From NCBI GenBank assembly GCA_964407495.1, contig CAYOVP010000009.1, positions 1 through 52,508 of the forward strand: a stretch of DNA of 52,508 nucleotides, in the 5' to 3' direction. The position numbers and the translations under genes were made by a program. Below, one piece after another: positions 15,368-23,677 of this stretch (within the stretch, counting starts at the first letter, position 1; every line of letters starts with the position of its first letter). The notes under the pieces are model-generated. The model was not told the origin of the DNA. It searched no databases and worked only from the letters and a program-made list of their open reading frames with translations. This stretch comes from JAJRZX01 sp964407495. GTDB lineage: Bacteria; Desulfobacterota; GWC2-55-46; JADFVP01.

Positions 15368-17617
15368 ATGGACGCCATTAAGACAAGGACTACATCGAGC
15401 GGAGGCAGGTGCCTTCCCCTTTATTCATATCCATACCTCTTCCTTGCCCTCTTCCTCCTTCTCTCGGGTTGCACTCCCAACAACCCCTACCGGCCCGGGG
15501 ACAGGGGCAAGAATATATTCTACTCCACCTTTACCGAGCCGCCAAAACACCTCGACCCTGCGCGCTCGTACAGCGCCGATGAGTACCGCTACATTGCACA
15601 GATATACGAGCCGCCGCTTCAGTACCATTACCTGAAGCGTCCCTATGAACTCGTGCCCCTTACGGCCACGGAGTTGCCGGTGCCGCGCTATTATGACAGT
15701 GCGGGCCGGGCACTTGCAGGCGAGGTTCCGCCAGATAGAGTTGCAAGGGCGGTATATGATATTACCATAAGGAAGGGGATAAGATACGCGAAGCACCCGG
15801 CCTTTGCCCGTGGCGAAGACGGTGCGCCCCTGTACAGGGACCTTGACGAAGAGGCGCTCCGCGGCATAGAAGAAATAAAGGATTTTCCTCTCTCAGGCAC
15901 GCGGGAACTCACTGCCGAGGACTATGTCCTGGAGATAAAGCGCCTTGCCGACCCCATGGTAGAGAGCCCCATTCTTCCCATACTGGAAAAATACATACTC
16001 GGGCTCAGGGAACTTGCCGAGAAGATGCGCGCAGATATCGAGGCAATAAGAAAGGCGCGGAAAGAGGCCGCAGGGCCTGCCTACAACCAGAGCCTCGACG
16101 AGATGGCAAACCCCATAAGACTTGACTATGATAGGTATGACCTTGCTGGTGCGCGTGTAATAGACAGGTATACCTACAGGATCACCCTCAAGCGCAAGTA
16201 CCCCCAGTTCATATACTGGCTCGCCATGCCCTTTTTCTCACCCATGCCCCGCGAGGCCCTCGATTTTTACGCCCAGGGCCCCCTTGCGGCAAAGAACATC
16301 ACCCTCGACCGCTACCCCGTTGGCACAGGACCCTTTGTCATGGATACCTTCAACCCCAACATGGAGATAATCCTTCGGGCCAATGACAACTTCCGGGGCG
16401 AGCCCTACCCCAGCGAGGGAGAGCCAGGGGACAGGGAGGCCGGGCTCCTTGCTGACAGTGGCAGGCCCATGCCCTTCATAGAGCGCGCCGTGTACAGGCT
16501 CGAAAAAGAGGCCATACCAAGGTGGAACAAGTTCCTTCAGGGCTACTACGACACCTCGGGCATCACGAGCGAGAGTTTTGACCAGGCCGTCACCTTCGGG
16601 AGCGCCGGCAGGCCAGAGATAACGCCATACATAAAGAACAAGGGCATACGCCTCCAGACATCGGTTCTGCCCTCCACCTACTACGCGGGCTTCAACATGC
16701 TCGACGACGAGATCGGGGGCTACACCGAGGCCAAGCAGAAACTCCGCCAGGCCATATCAATTGCCCTTGATTATGAGGAGTACCTCGAGATATTCAATAA
16801 CGGCAGGGGGATACCGGCCTTTTCTCCCTTACCTCCCGGCATATTCGGCCACGTGGACGGCAGGGAGGGGATAAACCCCTATGTGTATGAGTGGGACGAG
16901 GCGAAGAACCGGCCCCGGCGAAGGAGCCTGGAGTATGCGAAGAGACTCATGCGCGAGGCCGGTTACCCCGGCGGGCGCGACAGAACGGGCCGGCCCCTTA
17001 CCATTACGTTTGACAATGCCTGGACAGGCCCTGGACAGGCAGACCTCATCAAGTGGTACATCAAAAAATTCCGTTCCCTTGGAATACAACTCGTGAACCG
17101 CACCACAGACTATAACCGTTTTCAGGAAAAGATGCGCAGCGGCAACTTCCAGTTCTTCTCCTGGGGCTGGAACGCCGATTACCCGGACCCGGAGAATTTT
17201 TTATTTCTTCTCATTAGTTCTAACAGCAAGGCAAAGCACCAGGGCGAGAATGTCGCCAACTACATGAACCCGCGCTTTGACCGCCTCTTCGAGAAGATGG
17301 AGAACATGGACAACTCGCCCGAGCGCCTCGCCGTAATAAAAAAGATGATAGGCATTGCCCAGCGTGACGCACCCTGGGTCTGGGGGTTTCACCCCATGTC
17401 GTTCGGGCTCTTTCACAGTTGGGTAAAGAACACAAAGCCCAATGCAATGGCCAACAACACTCTCAAGTATCTGCGCATAGATGCGTCGGAGAGGGCGGTG
17501 AAGCGCGAAGAGTGGAACAGGCCCAGGGTCTGGCCCATCGTAGTACTGGGCCTTGCCATTATATCTGCCATACTCCTTGGAGTGTACTCCATGAAAAAGA
17601 GACAGGGGGCCCTCTGA
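15368..17617 (+). CDS. ABC importer substrate-binding lipoprotein (peptide/nickel family 5)
   Basis: The protein has 749 residues, longer than typical DppA/OppA (about 530-560). The N-terminus is a lipoprotein signal ending in LLLSGC, so it is anchored in a membrane. The family-5 solute-binding domain follows: FTEPPKHLDPARSYSADEYRYIAQIYEPPLQ, VGTGPFVMDTFNPN and RQAISIALDYEEYLEIFNNGRG. Unusually there is a second hydrophobic segment at the very C-terminus (VWPIVVLGLAIISAILLGVYSM, then KKRQGAL), which would give a second membrane anchor. It is the first gene of a four-gene importer operon with two permeases and a fused ATPase. The ligand, probably an oligopeptide or similar, is not determinable. 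Confidence 0.88.
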   Translation: MDAIKTRTTSSGGRCLPLYSYPYLFLALFLLLSGCTPNNPYRPGDRGKNIFYSTFTEPPKHLDPARSYSADEYRYIAQIYEPPLQYHYLKRPYELVPLTATELPVPRYYDSAGRALAGEVPPDRVARAVYDITIRKGIRYAKHPAFARGEDGAPLYRDLDEEALRGIEEIKDFPLSGTRELTAEDYVLEIKRLADPMVESPILPILEKYILGLRELAEKMRADIEAIRKARKEAAGPAYNQSLDEMANPIRLDYDRYDLAGARVIDRYTYRITLKRKYPQFIYWLAMPFFSPMPREALDFYAQGPLAAKNITLDRYPVGTGPFVMDTFNPNMEIILRANDNFRGEPYPSEGEPGDREAGLLADSGRPMPFIERAVYRLEKEAIPRWNKFLQGYYDTSGITSESFDQAVTFGSAGRPEITPYIKNKGIRLQTSVLPSTYYAGFNMLDDEIGGYTEAKQKLRQAISIALDYEEYLEIFNNGRGIPAFSPLPPGIFGHVDGREGINPYVYEWDEAKNRPRRRSLEYAKRLMREAGYPGGRDRTGRPLTITFDNAWTGPGQADLIKWYIKKFRSLGIQLVNRTTDYNRFQEKMRSGNFQFFSWGWNADYPDPENFLFLLISSNSKAKHQGENVANYMNPRFDRLFEKMENMDNSPERLAVIKKMIGIAQRDAPWVWGFHPMSFGLFHSWVKNTKPNAMANNTLKYLRIDASERAVKREEWNRPRVWPIVVLGLAIISAILLGVYSMKKRQGAL

Positions 17618-17645
17618 TGAAAAAGCGGGGAGAGGAGGAGGCCTG

Positions 17646-18626
17646 ATGCTATCCTACATCATAAGGCGCATACTCTACGCCATACCCATAGTAATCGGCG
17701 TGAACGTACTTACGGCCATGCTCTTCTTTCGTATCAATACGCCTGATGACATGGCGCGAAAGATCCTTGGCGAGAAGTTCGTCACCCCGGCGGCCATAGA
17801 GAACTGGAAAAAAGACCACGGCTATGATCTTCCGGCCTTCATCAACACAGAAGAGCGGGGCGTGGGTATTGTGACGCAGACCATATTCTTTCAGAAGTCC
17901 GCGCCCCTACTATGGTTCGACTTCGGCAGATCTGACCGCAACAACATAGACATAGGCCGGGAGATAAGGCACCGCATGTGGGCGAGCCTTGCCATAAGCG
18001 TACCCACATTTCTCCTTGCCATACTCGTTAACCTCTTCTTTGCCATGATACTGGCATACCTGCGGGGAACCTTCGTTGACACGGGCGGGCTCTTCATCTC
18101 GGTCATCATGATGTCCGTATCCGTGCTCTTCTATATCATAGGCGGCCAGTTTCTCCTCGGCAAGGTCCTGCGCCTTCTGCCCATTTCAGGCTACGACACA
18201 GGCCTCCATTCCATAAAGTTCATAATACTGCCCGTCATAATAGGGCTCCTCGGCTCCCTTGGCGGGGGCATCAGGTTCTACAGGACAGTATTTCTCGAAG
18301 AGTTGGGCAAGGACTACATACGCACGGCCCGGGCAAAGGGCCTCGGAGAGGGCCGCGTCCTCTTCAAGCACGCCCTCAAGAACGCCATGATACCCATACT
18401 CACGAACGTCGTGGTCTCCATACCATTTCTCTTCTATGGCAGTCTCATCATGGAGAGTTTCTTCTCCATCCCAGGGCTCGGTTCTTTCACCATCGACGCC
18501 ATACAGGCCCAGGACTTTGCCATAGTGCGCTCCATGGTATACCTGGGCTCCATACTCTACATAGTGGGGCTCATACTCACTGATATAAGTTACACCCTCG
18601 TGGACCCGAGGGTGGTCTTTGAGTAA
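17646..18626 (+). CDS. ABC importer permease, DppB/OppB type
   Basis: This 326-residue inner-membrane protein has about six helices. The N-terminus MLSYIIRRILYAIPIVIGVNVLTAMLFF is typical of the DppB/OppB group. The EAA loop that contacts the ATPase reads EELGKDYIRTARAKGLGEGRVLFKHALKNA. An extended periplasmic region (about 40-100) lies between helices 1 and 2. It starts 28 bases after the binding protein and is followed 33 bases later by the second permease. With it, it forms the transport channel for the substrate delivered by the lipoprotein. Confidence 0.92.
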   Translation: MLSYIIRRILYAIPIVIGVNVLTAMLFFRINTPDDMARKILGEKFVTPAAIENWKKDHGYDLPAFINTEERGVGIVTQTIFFQKSAPLLWFDFGRSDRNNIDIGREIRHRMWASLAISVPTFLLAILVNLFFAMILAYLRGTFVDTGGLFISVIMMSVSVLFYIIGGQFLLGKVLRLLPISGYDTGLHSIKFIILPVIIGLLGSLGGGIRFYRTVFLEELGKDYIRTARAKGLGEGRVLFKHALKNAMIPILTNVVVSIPFLFYGSLIMESFFSIPGLGSFTIDAIQAQDFAIVRSMVYLGSILYIVGLILTDISYTLVDPRVVFE

Positions 18627-18659
18627 GAGACAGGCTGCTTAGTATATAAAAGGAACAAG

Positions 18660-19826
18660 ATGCCGGTAATACTCGCAACCGACCTCATAGTCTTTCTCGT
18701 AACAGGCGCGGCGCTATACTTTCTCGTGCGCGGCGCGGTGCGCGGGGGCCCGGTCTGGCGCGAGGTAAAGCGCAACCGCCTCGCCGCCGTCTCCATGGTC
18801 TTTCTCGTCCTGTACCTTGGCGTTGCCTTCCTGGACAGCGTGCGCTGGCGCGACCGTGCCTCTGACGAGCACGGCGTCTCGGTTACGGCAACAGACGGGA
18901 CCAGCGTGTACGAGGGCCAGGCCCTGAGCCTGCTTGACCGTGCCCTCACTCCACTGCGGACAGGTACGGAGAAGACCTACTCCGCGCCCTTTGCACGCAC
19001 CCTCTTCGTAAAGGAAACAATGGAAGGCCCGGACGGAAGACCAGTGCGCGGATACCCGCCGCTACGCCACCCCGGCCTGCATCCGCTGGGAACGGACAAG
19101 GTGGGCTCAGACGTCCTCTACCGCGCCATAAAGGGCGTACGAACAGGCATAGTCATAGGCACGGGGACCACGATCATAGTCATCCCCTTTGCCCTCTTCT
19201 TTGGCGTTATCGCAGGGTTCTATGGCGGTCTGGCCGACGACATCATCCAGTACATCTATACGACCCTCTCGTCCATACCCGGAGTCCTCCTCATCGTGGC
19301 CTTCATGCTCCTTTTCGGTACGAGCGGCTTTCAGGGCGGGCTCATCTCGCGAGAAGACCTCTTTCTCTCTGTCTTTGTCCCGAACGAGCGCCTCTTCTGG
19401 CTCTGCCTCATCCTTGGCATAACATCGTGGACAGACCTCTGCCGGCTCGTACGGGGAGAGGCCATGAAACTGCGCGAACTCGAGTACGTGAACGCGGCCC
19501 GCGCCTTTGGCGTTACCGGGCCGGGCATCATCGCGCGCCATATCATCCCAAACCTCATGCACCTCGTCCTCATAACCATGGTCCTCCAGTTCAGCGGACT
19601 CGTCCTTGCCGAGGCAGTGCTCAGTTACATAGGCATAGGCGTTGGGCCGGAGATGGGGTCCTGGGGTAATATGATAAACACGGCACGCCTCGAACTCAGC
19701 CGAGAACCCGTGGTCTGGTGGAACCTCTTCGCCTCCTTCCTCTTCATGTTCGGACTCGTGCTGCCTGCAAATATCTTCGGTGACGCCGTAAGAGACGCAC
19801 TTGACCCGAAATTGAGATATAGATAA
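18660..19826 (+). CDS. ABC importer permease, DppC/OppC type
   Basis: The 388-residue protein is longer than usual (about 300). An additional N-terminal helix (residues 5-25) precedes the standard KRNRLAAVSMVFLVLYLGVAF segment, and the periplasmic loop after it is long. The family motif HPLGTDKVGSDVLYRAIKGVRTG is present, as is the EAA loop ELEYVNAARAFGVTGPGIIARHIIPN. The end, LPANIFGDAVRDALDPKLR, is typical. It is the partner of the DppB-type permease immediately upstream. The ATPase gene follows after a 170-base space filled by intergenic repeats. Confidence 0.92.
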   Translation: MPVILATDLIVFLVTGAALYFLVRGAVRGGPVWREVKRNRLAAVSMVFLVLYLGVAFLDSVRWRDRASDEHGVSVTATDGTSVYEGQALSLLDRALTPLRTGTEKTYSAPFARTLFVKETMEGPDGRPVRGYPPLRHPGLHPLGTDKVGSDVLYRAIKGVRTGIVIGTGTTIIVIPFALFFGVIAGFYGGLADDIIQYIYTTLSSIPGVLLIVAFMLLFGTSGFQGGLISREDLFLSVFVPNERLFWLCLILGITSWTDLCRLVRGEAMKLRELEYVNAARAFGVTGPGIIARHIIPNLMHLVLITMVLQFSGLVLAEAVLSYIGIGVGPEMGSWGNMINTARLELSREPVVWWNLFASFLFMFGLVLPANIFGDAVRDALDPKLRYR

Positions 19827-19850
19827 GAAAAGAAGAGTGGATGGGTTGGG

Positions 19851-19960
19851 GCGGGCTTCGCCCGCAAAGAATAAAAACTCCCTTACTTTCTTTTAGGAAA
19901 AAGAAAGTAAGACAAAGAAAACCAGATTTGTAGGATGGGTAGAGCGAAGCGAAACCCATC
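19851..19960 (+). repeat. Composite repeat: GC hairpin, module A, module C
   Basis: GCGGGC-TTC-GCCCGC at 19851-19865; module A at 19881-19925 (CTTACTTTCTTTT, AGG, AAAAAGAAAGTAAG, ACAAAGAAAACCAG); module C at 19930-19960 (GTAGGATGGGTAGAGCGAAG then CGAAACCCATC). It lies inside the importer operon, between the second permease and the ATPase. Homology with the copy at 27510 continues a little past module C into sequence before the ATPase start. Confidence 0.85.
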
Positions 19961-19998
19961 AAATGGTAGTGGACATAGAACACCACAAGGTTTTTACA

Positions 19999-21882
19999 AT
20001 GGCAACTCCCGTACTCGAAGTAAGGGATTTAAGGACGTATTTCAGGACAGGCGAGGGCCTTGCCCGTGCTGTTGATGGTGTTTCCTTCACTATTGAGGGC
20101 AACTCCACCTTTGCCCTTGTGGGCGAGTCTGGTTGCGGGAAATCCGTCACCGCTCTATCCATCATTCAACTCCTTGGCAGTACGGGTGTGGAGGCTTCTG
20201 GAGAGATCCTCCTGGGAGGCACGGAGATTACGCGTCTTACGGAGGTGGAGAAGCGCCGCATCCGCGGCAATCGCATCTCCATGATCTTTCAGGAGCCCAT
20301 GACCTCGTTGAACCCGGTCTTCACCATCGGCAACCAGATAACAGAGGCACTCACTCTGCACCAGGGTCTCACGAGGCGTGAGGCCCGGCGTGTTGCCGTA
20401 GAGATGTTCTCACGCGTAAGACTCCCTGAGCCTGAGGCCGTCTTCGACGAGTATCCCCACAGGTTGTCGGGCGGCATGCGTCAGCGCGTGATGATAGCCA
20501 TGGCCCTCTGCTGCAAGCCTGATCTCCTCATCGCCGACGAGCCTACCACAGCCCTTGACGTGACCATACAGAAGGAGATCATGTCTCTCATGCAGGAACT
20601 CAAGGCCGAGATGAATACAGCCGTTCTTCTCATCACCCACAACCTTGCCCTCGTGTATAACAACGCCGAAACTGTCGGCGTCATGTACGCAGGGCGCATC
20701 GTGGAACTGGCCCCGGCAAGGGAACTCTTCAGGAACCCGCTCCACCCATACACCATCGGGCTCATGCGTTCCATCCCTGGTGCCACGCAGAGGGGCCGGC
20801 GTCTTGCCACCATCACCGGAAGCGTACCGCCTGCTACAGCGTACCCTGCGGGCTGCCGTTTCTCGGGCAGGTGCCCCCGCGAGATGGAGGGCTGCGCTAC
20901 CGTGGAGCCAAGGCTCGTAAGTCAGGGCCAGGATCCAGTCGCCCACCTCGCGGCCTGCCATCTCCTCGATAGGACCTTCATGAACAGTCCCCTCGCAAGA
21001 CCCGTTGCAGCAAGAGAAGAGGAGAGAGAGAAGAGGGCAAGTGTTTTCTCAGGAGAAGAGGCCGGCGAGCCCATACTGGAGATAAAAAACCTCAAGACCT
21101 GGTATCCCGTAAGAAAGGGCGTCTTCAAGCGCGTAAAGGGATATGTACGCGCCGTGGACGGCATAGACCTTACTCTATATCAGGGCCGGACACTGGCCCT
21201 TGTGGGCGAATCTGGCTGCGGAAAGACTACTGCCGGCAAGACCATACTCCGCCTCGTGGAGTCCACTGGCGGGAGCGTATTCTTCAGGGGAAGAGACATC
21301 ATGGCCATGACTCACGGCGAACTCAAGGCCATGAGATCGAAGATGCAGATAATATTTCAGGACCCCTATTCATCTCTCAACCCGCGCCTCATGGTAAGGG
21401 ACATCATCGAGGAGGGTATCAGGACCCTCATGCCGGGGCTTAAAAAACCCGAGAGGCTCTCTCGCATAAGAGAGGTACTCGATCTCGTGGGCCTCGGCGC
21501 TGCGGCCATGGAGCGCTATCCACATGAGTTCTCCGGCGGGCAGAGGCAGAGGATAGGCATTGCCCGTGCCCTTGTGGTTCGGCCCGAGTTCATCGTCTGC
21601 GACGAGGCCGTGAGCGCCCTGGACGTATCCGTGCAGGCCCAGATACTAAACCTCCTCAAGGACATTCAGATTGAATACGGCATCTCCTATCTATTCATCA
21701 CCCATGACCTTGGCGTTGTGGAGTACATAGCAGACGACGTTGCCGTGATGTACGGCGGAAGGATAGTGGAGCATGGCCCTGTTGAGGAGATATTCTGGCG
21801 GCCACGGCACGAGTATACGAAGAAACTCCTCTCTGCCGTGCCAAAGATGCCCGAGACAGGAGTAGAAGAGGATGTCTTTTGA
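19999..21882 (+). CDS. Fused ABC importer ATPase (DppD-DppF type)
   Basis: The protein has 627 residues containing two complete ABC cassettes in one chain. Cassette 1 has GESGCGKSVTALS (Walker A), LSGGMRQRVMIAMAL (signature) and LLIADEPTTALD (Walker B). Cassette 2 (from about residue 355) has GESGCGKTTAGKT, FSGGQRQRIGIARAL and FIVCDEAVSALD. After cassette 1 there is the oligopeptide-family Cys region CRFSGRCPREMEGC that in DppD/OppD proteins can hold an iron-sulfur cluster. Such proteins energise uptake at the inner membrane. The start MATPVLEVRDL was chosen because AAGG lies at a good distance; an ATG at 19963 lies in repeat-derived sequence. It is the last gene of the importer operon. Confidence 0.92.
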   Translation: MATPVLEVRDLRTYFRTGEGLARAVDGVSFTIEGNSTFALVGESGCGKSVTALSIIQLLGSTGVEASGEILLGGTEITRLTEVEKRRIRGNRISMIFQEPMTSLNPVFTIGNQITEALTLHQGLTRREARRVAVEMFSRVRLPEPEAVFDEYPHRLSGGMRQRVMIAMALCCKPDLLIADEPTTALDVTIQKEIMSLMQELKAEMNTAVLLITHNLALVYNNAETVGVMYAGRIVELAPARELFRNPLHPYTIGLMRSIPGATQRGRRLATITGSVPPATAYPAGCRFSGRCPREMEGCATVEPRLVSQGQDPVAHLAACHLLDRTFMNSPLARPVAAREEEREKRASVFSGEEAGEPILEIKNLKTWYPVRKGVFKRVKGYVRAVDGIDLTLYQGRTLALVGESGCGKTTAGKTILRLVESTGGSVFFRGRDIMAMTHGELKAMRSKMQIIFQDPYSSLNPRLMVRDIIEEGIRTLMPGLKKPERLSRIREVLDLVGLGAAAMERYPHEFSGGQRQRIGIARALVVRPEFIVCDEAVSALDVSVQAQILNLLKDIQIEYGISYLFITHDLGVVEYIADDVAVMYGGRIVEHGPVEEIFWRPRHEYTKKLLSAVPKMPETGVEEDVF

Positions 21883-21995
21883 TTGTAAGACAACACCTTC
21901 CCGCTTTCCCCATGCATTTTGGAACTTAAGACCTGAAATGTTGGTCTGCCGCAAAAAGAATTTGTCAAAGAAAAACCGTATCATATACTTTTTTT

Positions 21996-22064
21996 CCAGC
22001 GGCCCGCAGGGCCGCTGGAACTGGTTTTCTTTGCTCCACTTTCTTTTTTCCAAAAGAAAGTGGA
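21996..22064 (-). repeat. Composite repeat: module B plus module A, minus orientation
   Basis: Module B is CCAGCGGCCC-GCA-GGGCCGCTGG at 21996-22018. Module A in reverse follows at 22021-22064: CTGGTTTTCTTTGCT, CCACTTTCTTTT, TTCC, AAAAGAAAGTGG. The location is the convergent space between the ATPase and the LolA-like gene. Confidence 0.85.
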
Positions 22065-22109
22065 CTCTCTTGGTGAGCGGCCTTTGGCCGCGTTTTTTGT
22101 CTTTTTTCC

Positions 22110-22751
22110 TCACCTCGTGGTCACATCCAGGTCGTCCATTATGACGCGCTCGATGAGTTCTCCCCCCACACCAAAGGCCTCCACCTTTATGGGAAGGCCC
22201 GTGGTCCTCTCGAGATAGAGGACATATCGGTTGACGTCTCTTTCAACGGTGGTGCCGCCGGCGCCCCTGATAGTGACTATATCCGTAAGCCTTCCGTTTA
22301 TCGCCTCTTCCCCGGTATTTTCTATGGTGCCCTTTTTCCCGAGTTCCGCGGCGGTCGAGAGGAGCGTGCCGATGTCAGATTCATCCACCCTGTGACCGCG
22401 CGAACTCTTTACAATGGAACTCGAGGGGTCGAAGATGAAGTAAAGGGACTCGAGGGACTTGAAGGGTCTGACATGAACCTTTTTTTCGTCGGGGTCATAG
22501 GTGACCACTGTGCCGTGGTGCGGGGTTACAAACTCCATGTAGATATAACCCGGTCTTCTGTAGGAATACTTGATGACCTCTGTGCCGCTCTTCTTCTCTG
22601 ACCTCAGGGTCACGGTGTAGGACTCAACACTCTCGTATCTTTTAATGGCGCGGCTCAATAGGTCGGTCATGGCCCATGAGAGAGACGGTCCTGCGAGGAT
22701 GCCCAGGACAGCCATGGCAGCGGCTATCACAGGGGCGGCCCTGGGTCTCAA
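22110..22751 (-). CDS. Secreted LolA/DUF1571-like protein
   Basis: The 213-residue protein has a Sec signal peptide (about 1-27, cleavage after SLSWA). The mature part is a beta-rich domain: LLSRAIKRYESVESYTVTLRSEKK, KYSYRRPGYIYMEFV, TVVTYDPDEKKVHVRPF and YLERTTGLPIKVEAF. This pattern of strands resembles the LolA/LolB-like half-barrel used by periplasmic lipoprotein carriers and by DUF1571 proteins. It is not the standard LolA, and its cargo is unknown. The start overlaps the stop of the upstream cupredoxin gene by four bases (ATGA), so the two are translationally coupled and may act together in the periplasm. Confidence 0.65.
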   Translation of the reverse strand: MRPRAAPVIAAAMAVLGILAGPSLSWAMTDLLSRAIKRYESVESYTVTLRSEKKSGTEVIKYSYRRPGYIYMEFVTPHHGTVVTYDPDEKKVHVRPFKSLESLYFIFDPSSSIVKSSRGHRVDESDIGTLLSTAAELGKKGTIENTGEEAINGRLTDIVTIRGAGGTTVERDVNRYVLYLERTTGLPIKVEAFGVGGELIERVIMDDLDVTTR

Positions 22752-23152
22752 TCTCTCACCTCCAGGGTCCCTTCCATCCCCTTTTTCCTGTGGCTCTTGA
22801 AGAATAGGAACCTCTTGTCACAGTAGAACTTGAATGTCCCCGCGGTATGAGGGGTAAATTTTATGACCCTCTGTTCAGAGGATTTCAAGGAAAGGTTTAT
22901 CTTCTTGCCATCCTCTTTTGCCCCTTCCAGCACAAAGTTATGGGGCGTAATGCCCGGTTCTTTCCTTACCCTGATCTCAACGGGCACGCCCTTCTGCACT
23001 ACTATGTGATCTGGCCTGAAGAAGTAACTCCCTCCGATTATCTCCACGTGTTGGACCCCGTCAGGGCCCGGGGTGGCGACAAAGGGCCCCTTTGCCGAGG
23101 CAACGGCAATTGTGCCAAGGACAATGGCTGATATCAGGGCAATGGTCTTCAT
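22748..23152 (-). CDS. Cupredoxin-like periplasmic protein
   Basis: This 134-residue protein has a signal peptide (about 1-20, ending VASA). The rest is one cupredoxin-type domain: VEIIGGSYFFRPDHIVVQKGVPVEIRV, then GITPHNFVLEG with the first His, and FYCDKRFLFFKSHRKKGMEG with Cys, His and Met. These four residues match the type I copper ligand order H...C-x(n)-H-x(n)-M, so blue copper binding is plausible. The spacing between Cys and His is wider than in plastocyanin, so other metal behaviour is possible. It is the first gene of a two-gene unit with the LolA-like protein. GGGAGG precedes the start. Confidence 0.8.
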   Translation of the reverse strand: MKTIALISAIVLGTIAVASAKGPFVATPGPDGVQHVEIIGGSYFFRPDHIVVQKGVPVEIRVRKEPGITPHNFVLEGAKEDGKKINLSLKSSEQRVIKFTPHTAGTFKFYCDKRFLFFKSHRKKGMEGTLEVRD

Positions 23153-23336
23153 GAAGACATCCTCCCTCTCTTATAATGATAGCATATTATAAGCGTCTTG
23201 GTGATTAACTGGCCGCGGCCTCTCTTGGTCTCAGAGGCAGGTCTAGTGTTTTTTGTCCCCCAGGGCCCCGATTCTTTGCCTTTTTCTTCCTTTTGTGTTA
23301 AAGGTGAACAACCTACAAGACAGAGAGGAGGAGCAG

Positions 23337-23513
23337 ATGCCGGATATCGAGATTTCCATTACCTGCCCGGTCTGCAACAAGACCTTCAAGAGGATGACGA
23401 GCGAACTCGGGAAAGGCACGGTCCTCAAGTGTCCTGGTTGCGGCGAGACTACCACGATACAGACCGACATGTTCACCAACATGCTCGAGGAAAAGGACGG
23501 GAGCGCCTCCTGA
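23337..23513 (+). CDS. Small zinc-ribbon protein
   Basis: The 58-residue protein MPDIEISITCPVCNKTF... has one zinc ribbon formed by CPVC and CPGC, separated by 21 residues with a basic stretch (FKRMTSELGKGTVLK). It ends in an acidic tail (EEKDGSAS). Function unknown; such mini-ribbons often bind nucleic acid or partner proteins. The ATG follows a strong GAGGAGGAG ribosome binding site, so I use it and not the upstream in-frame start, which would add a hydrophobic segment lacking a Shine-Dalgarno sequence. A strong terminator follows, so it is a single-gene unit. Confidence 0.7.
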   Translation: MPDIEISITCPVCNKTFKRMTSELGKGTVLKCPGCGETTTIQTDMFTNMLEEKDGSAS

Positions 23514-23563
23514 GGCCCTGCCTTGGTCCTCTCATGCCCCCGGCCCACCGAGGTCCCCTTATA

Positions 23564-23594
23564 CCCCGCTCTCTTCCGAAGAGAGCGGGGTTTT
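23564..23594 (+). terminator. Rho-independent terminator
   Basis: A 12-bp perfect stem CCCCGCTCTCTT/AAGAGAGCGGGG with loop CCG, followed by TTTT. It ends the small zinc-ribbon transcript before rtcB. Confidence 0.85.
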
Positions 23595-23677
23595 CTCATG
23601 CGCCCTTTTCCCCTCTGCCCAAAAGTATTGTATAATATGAGTAACCCCTCGAGTTGCTTGCAGATGGAGGTATGCAC

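Noticed and set aside
19963..19998. An earlier start of the fused ATPase
   Set aside because: The extra codons lie in sequence shared with the repeat copy at 27,540, and a better spaced AAGG precedes the ATG at 19999.
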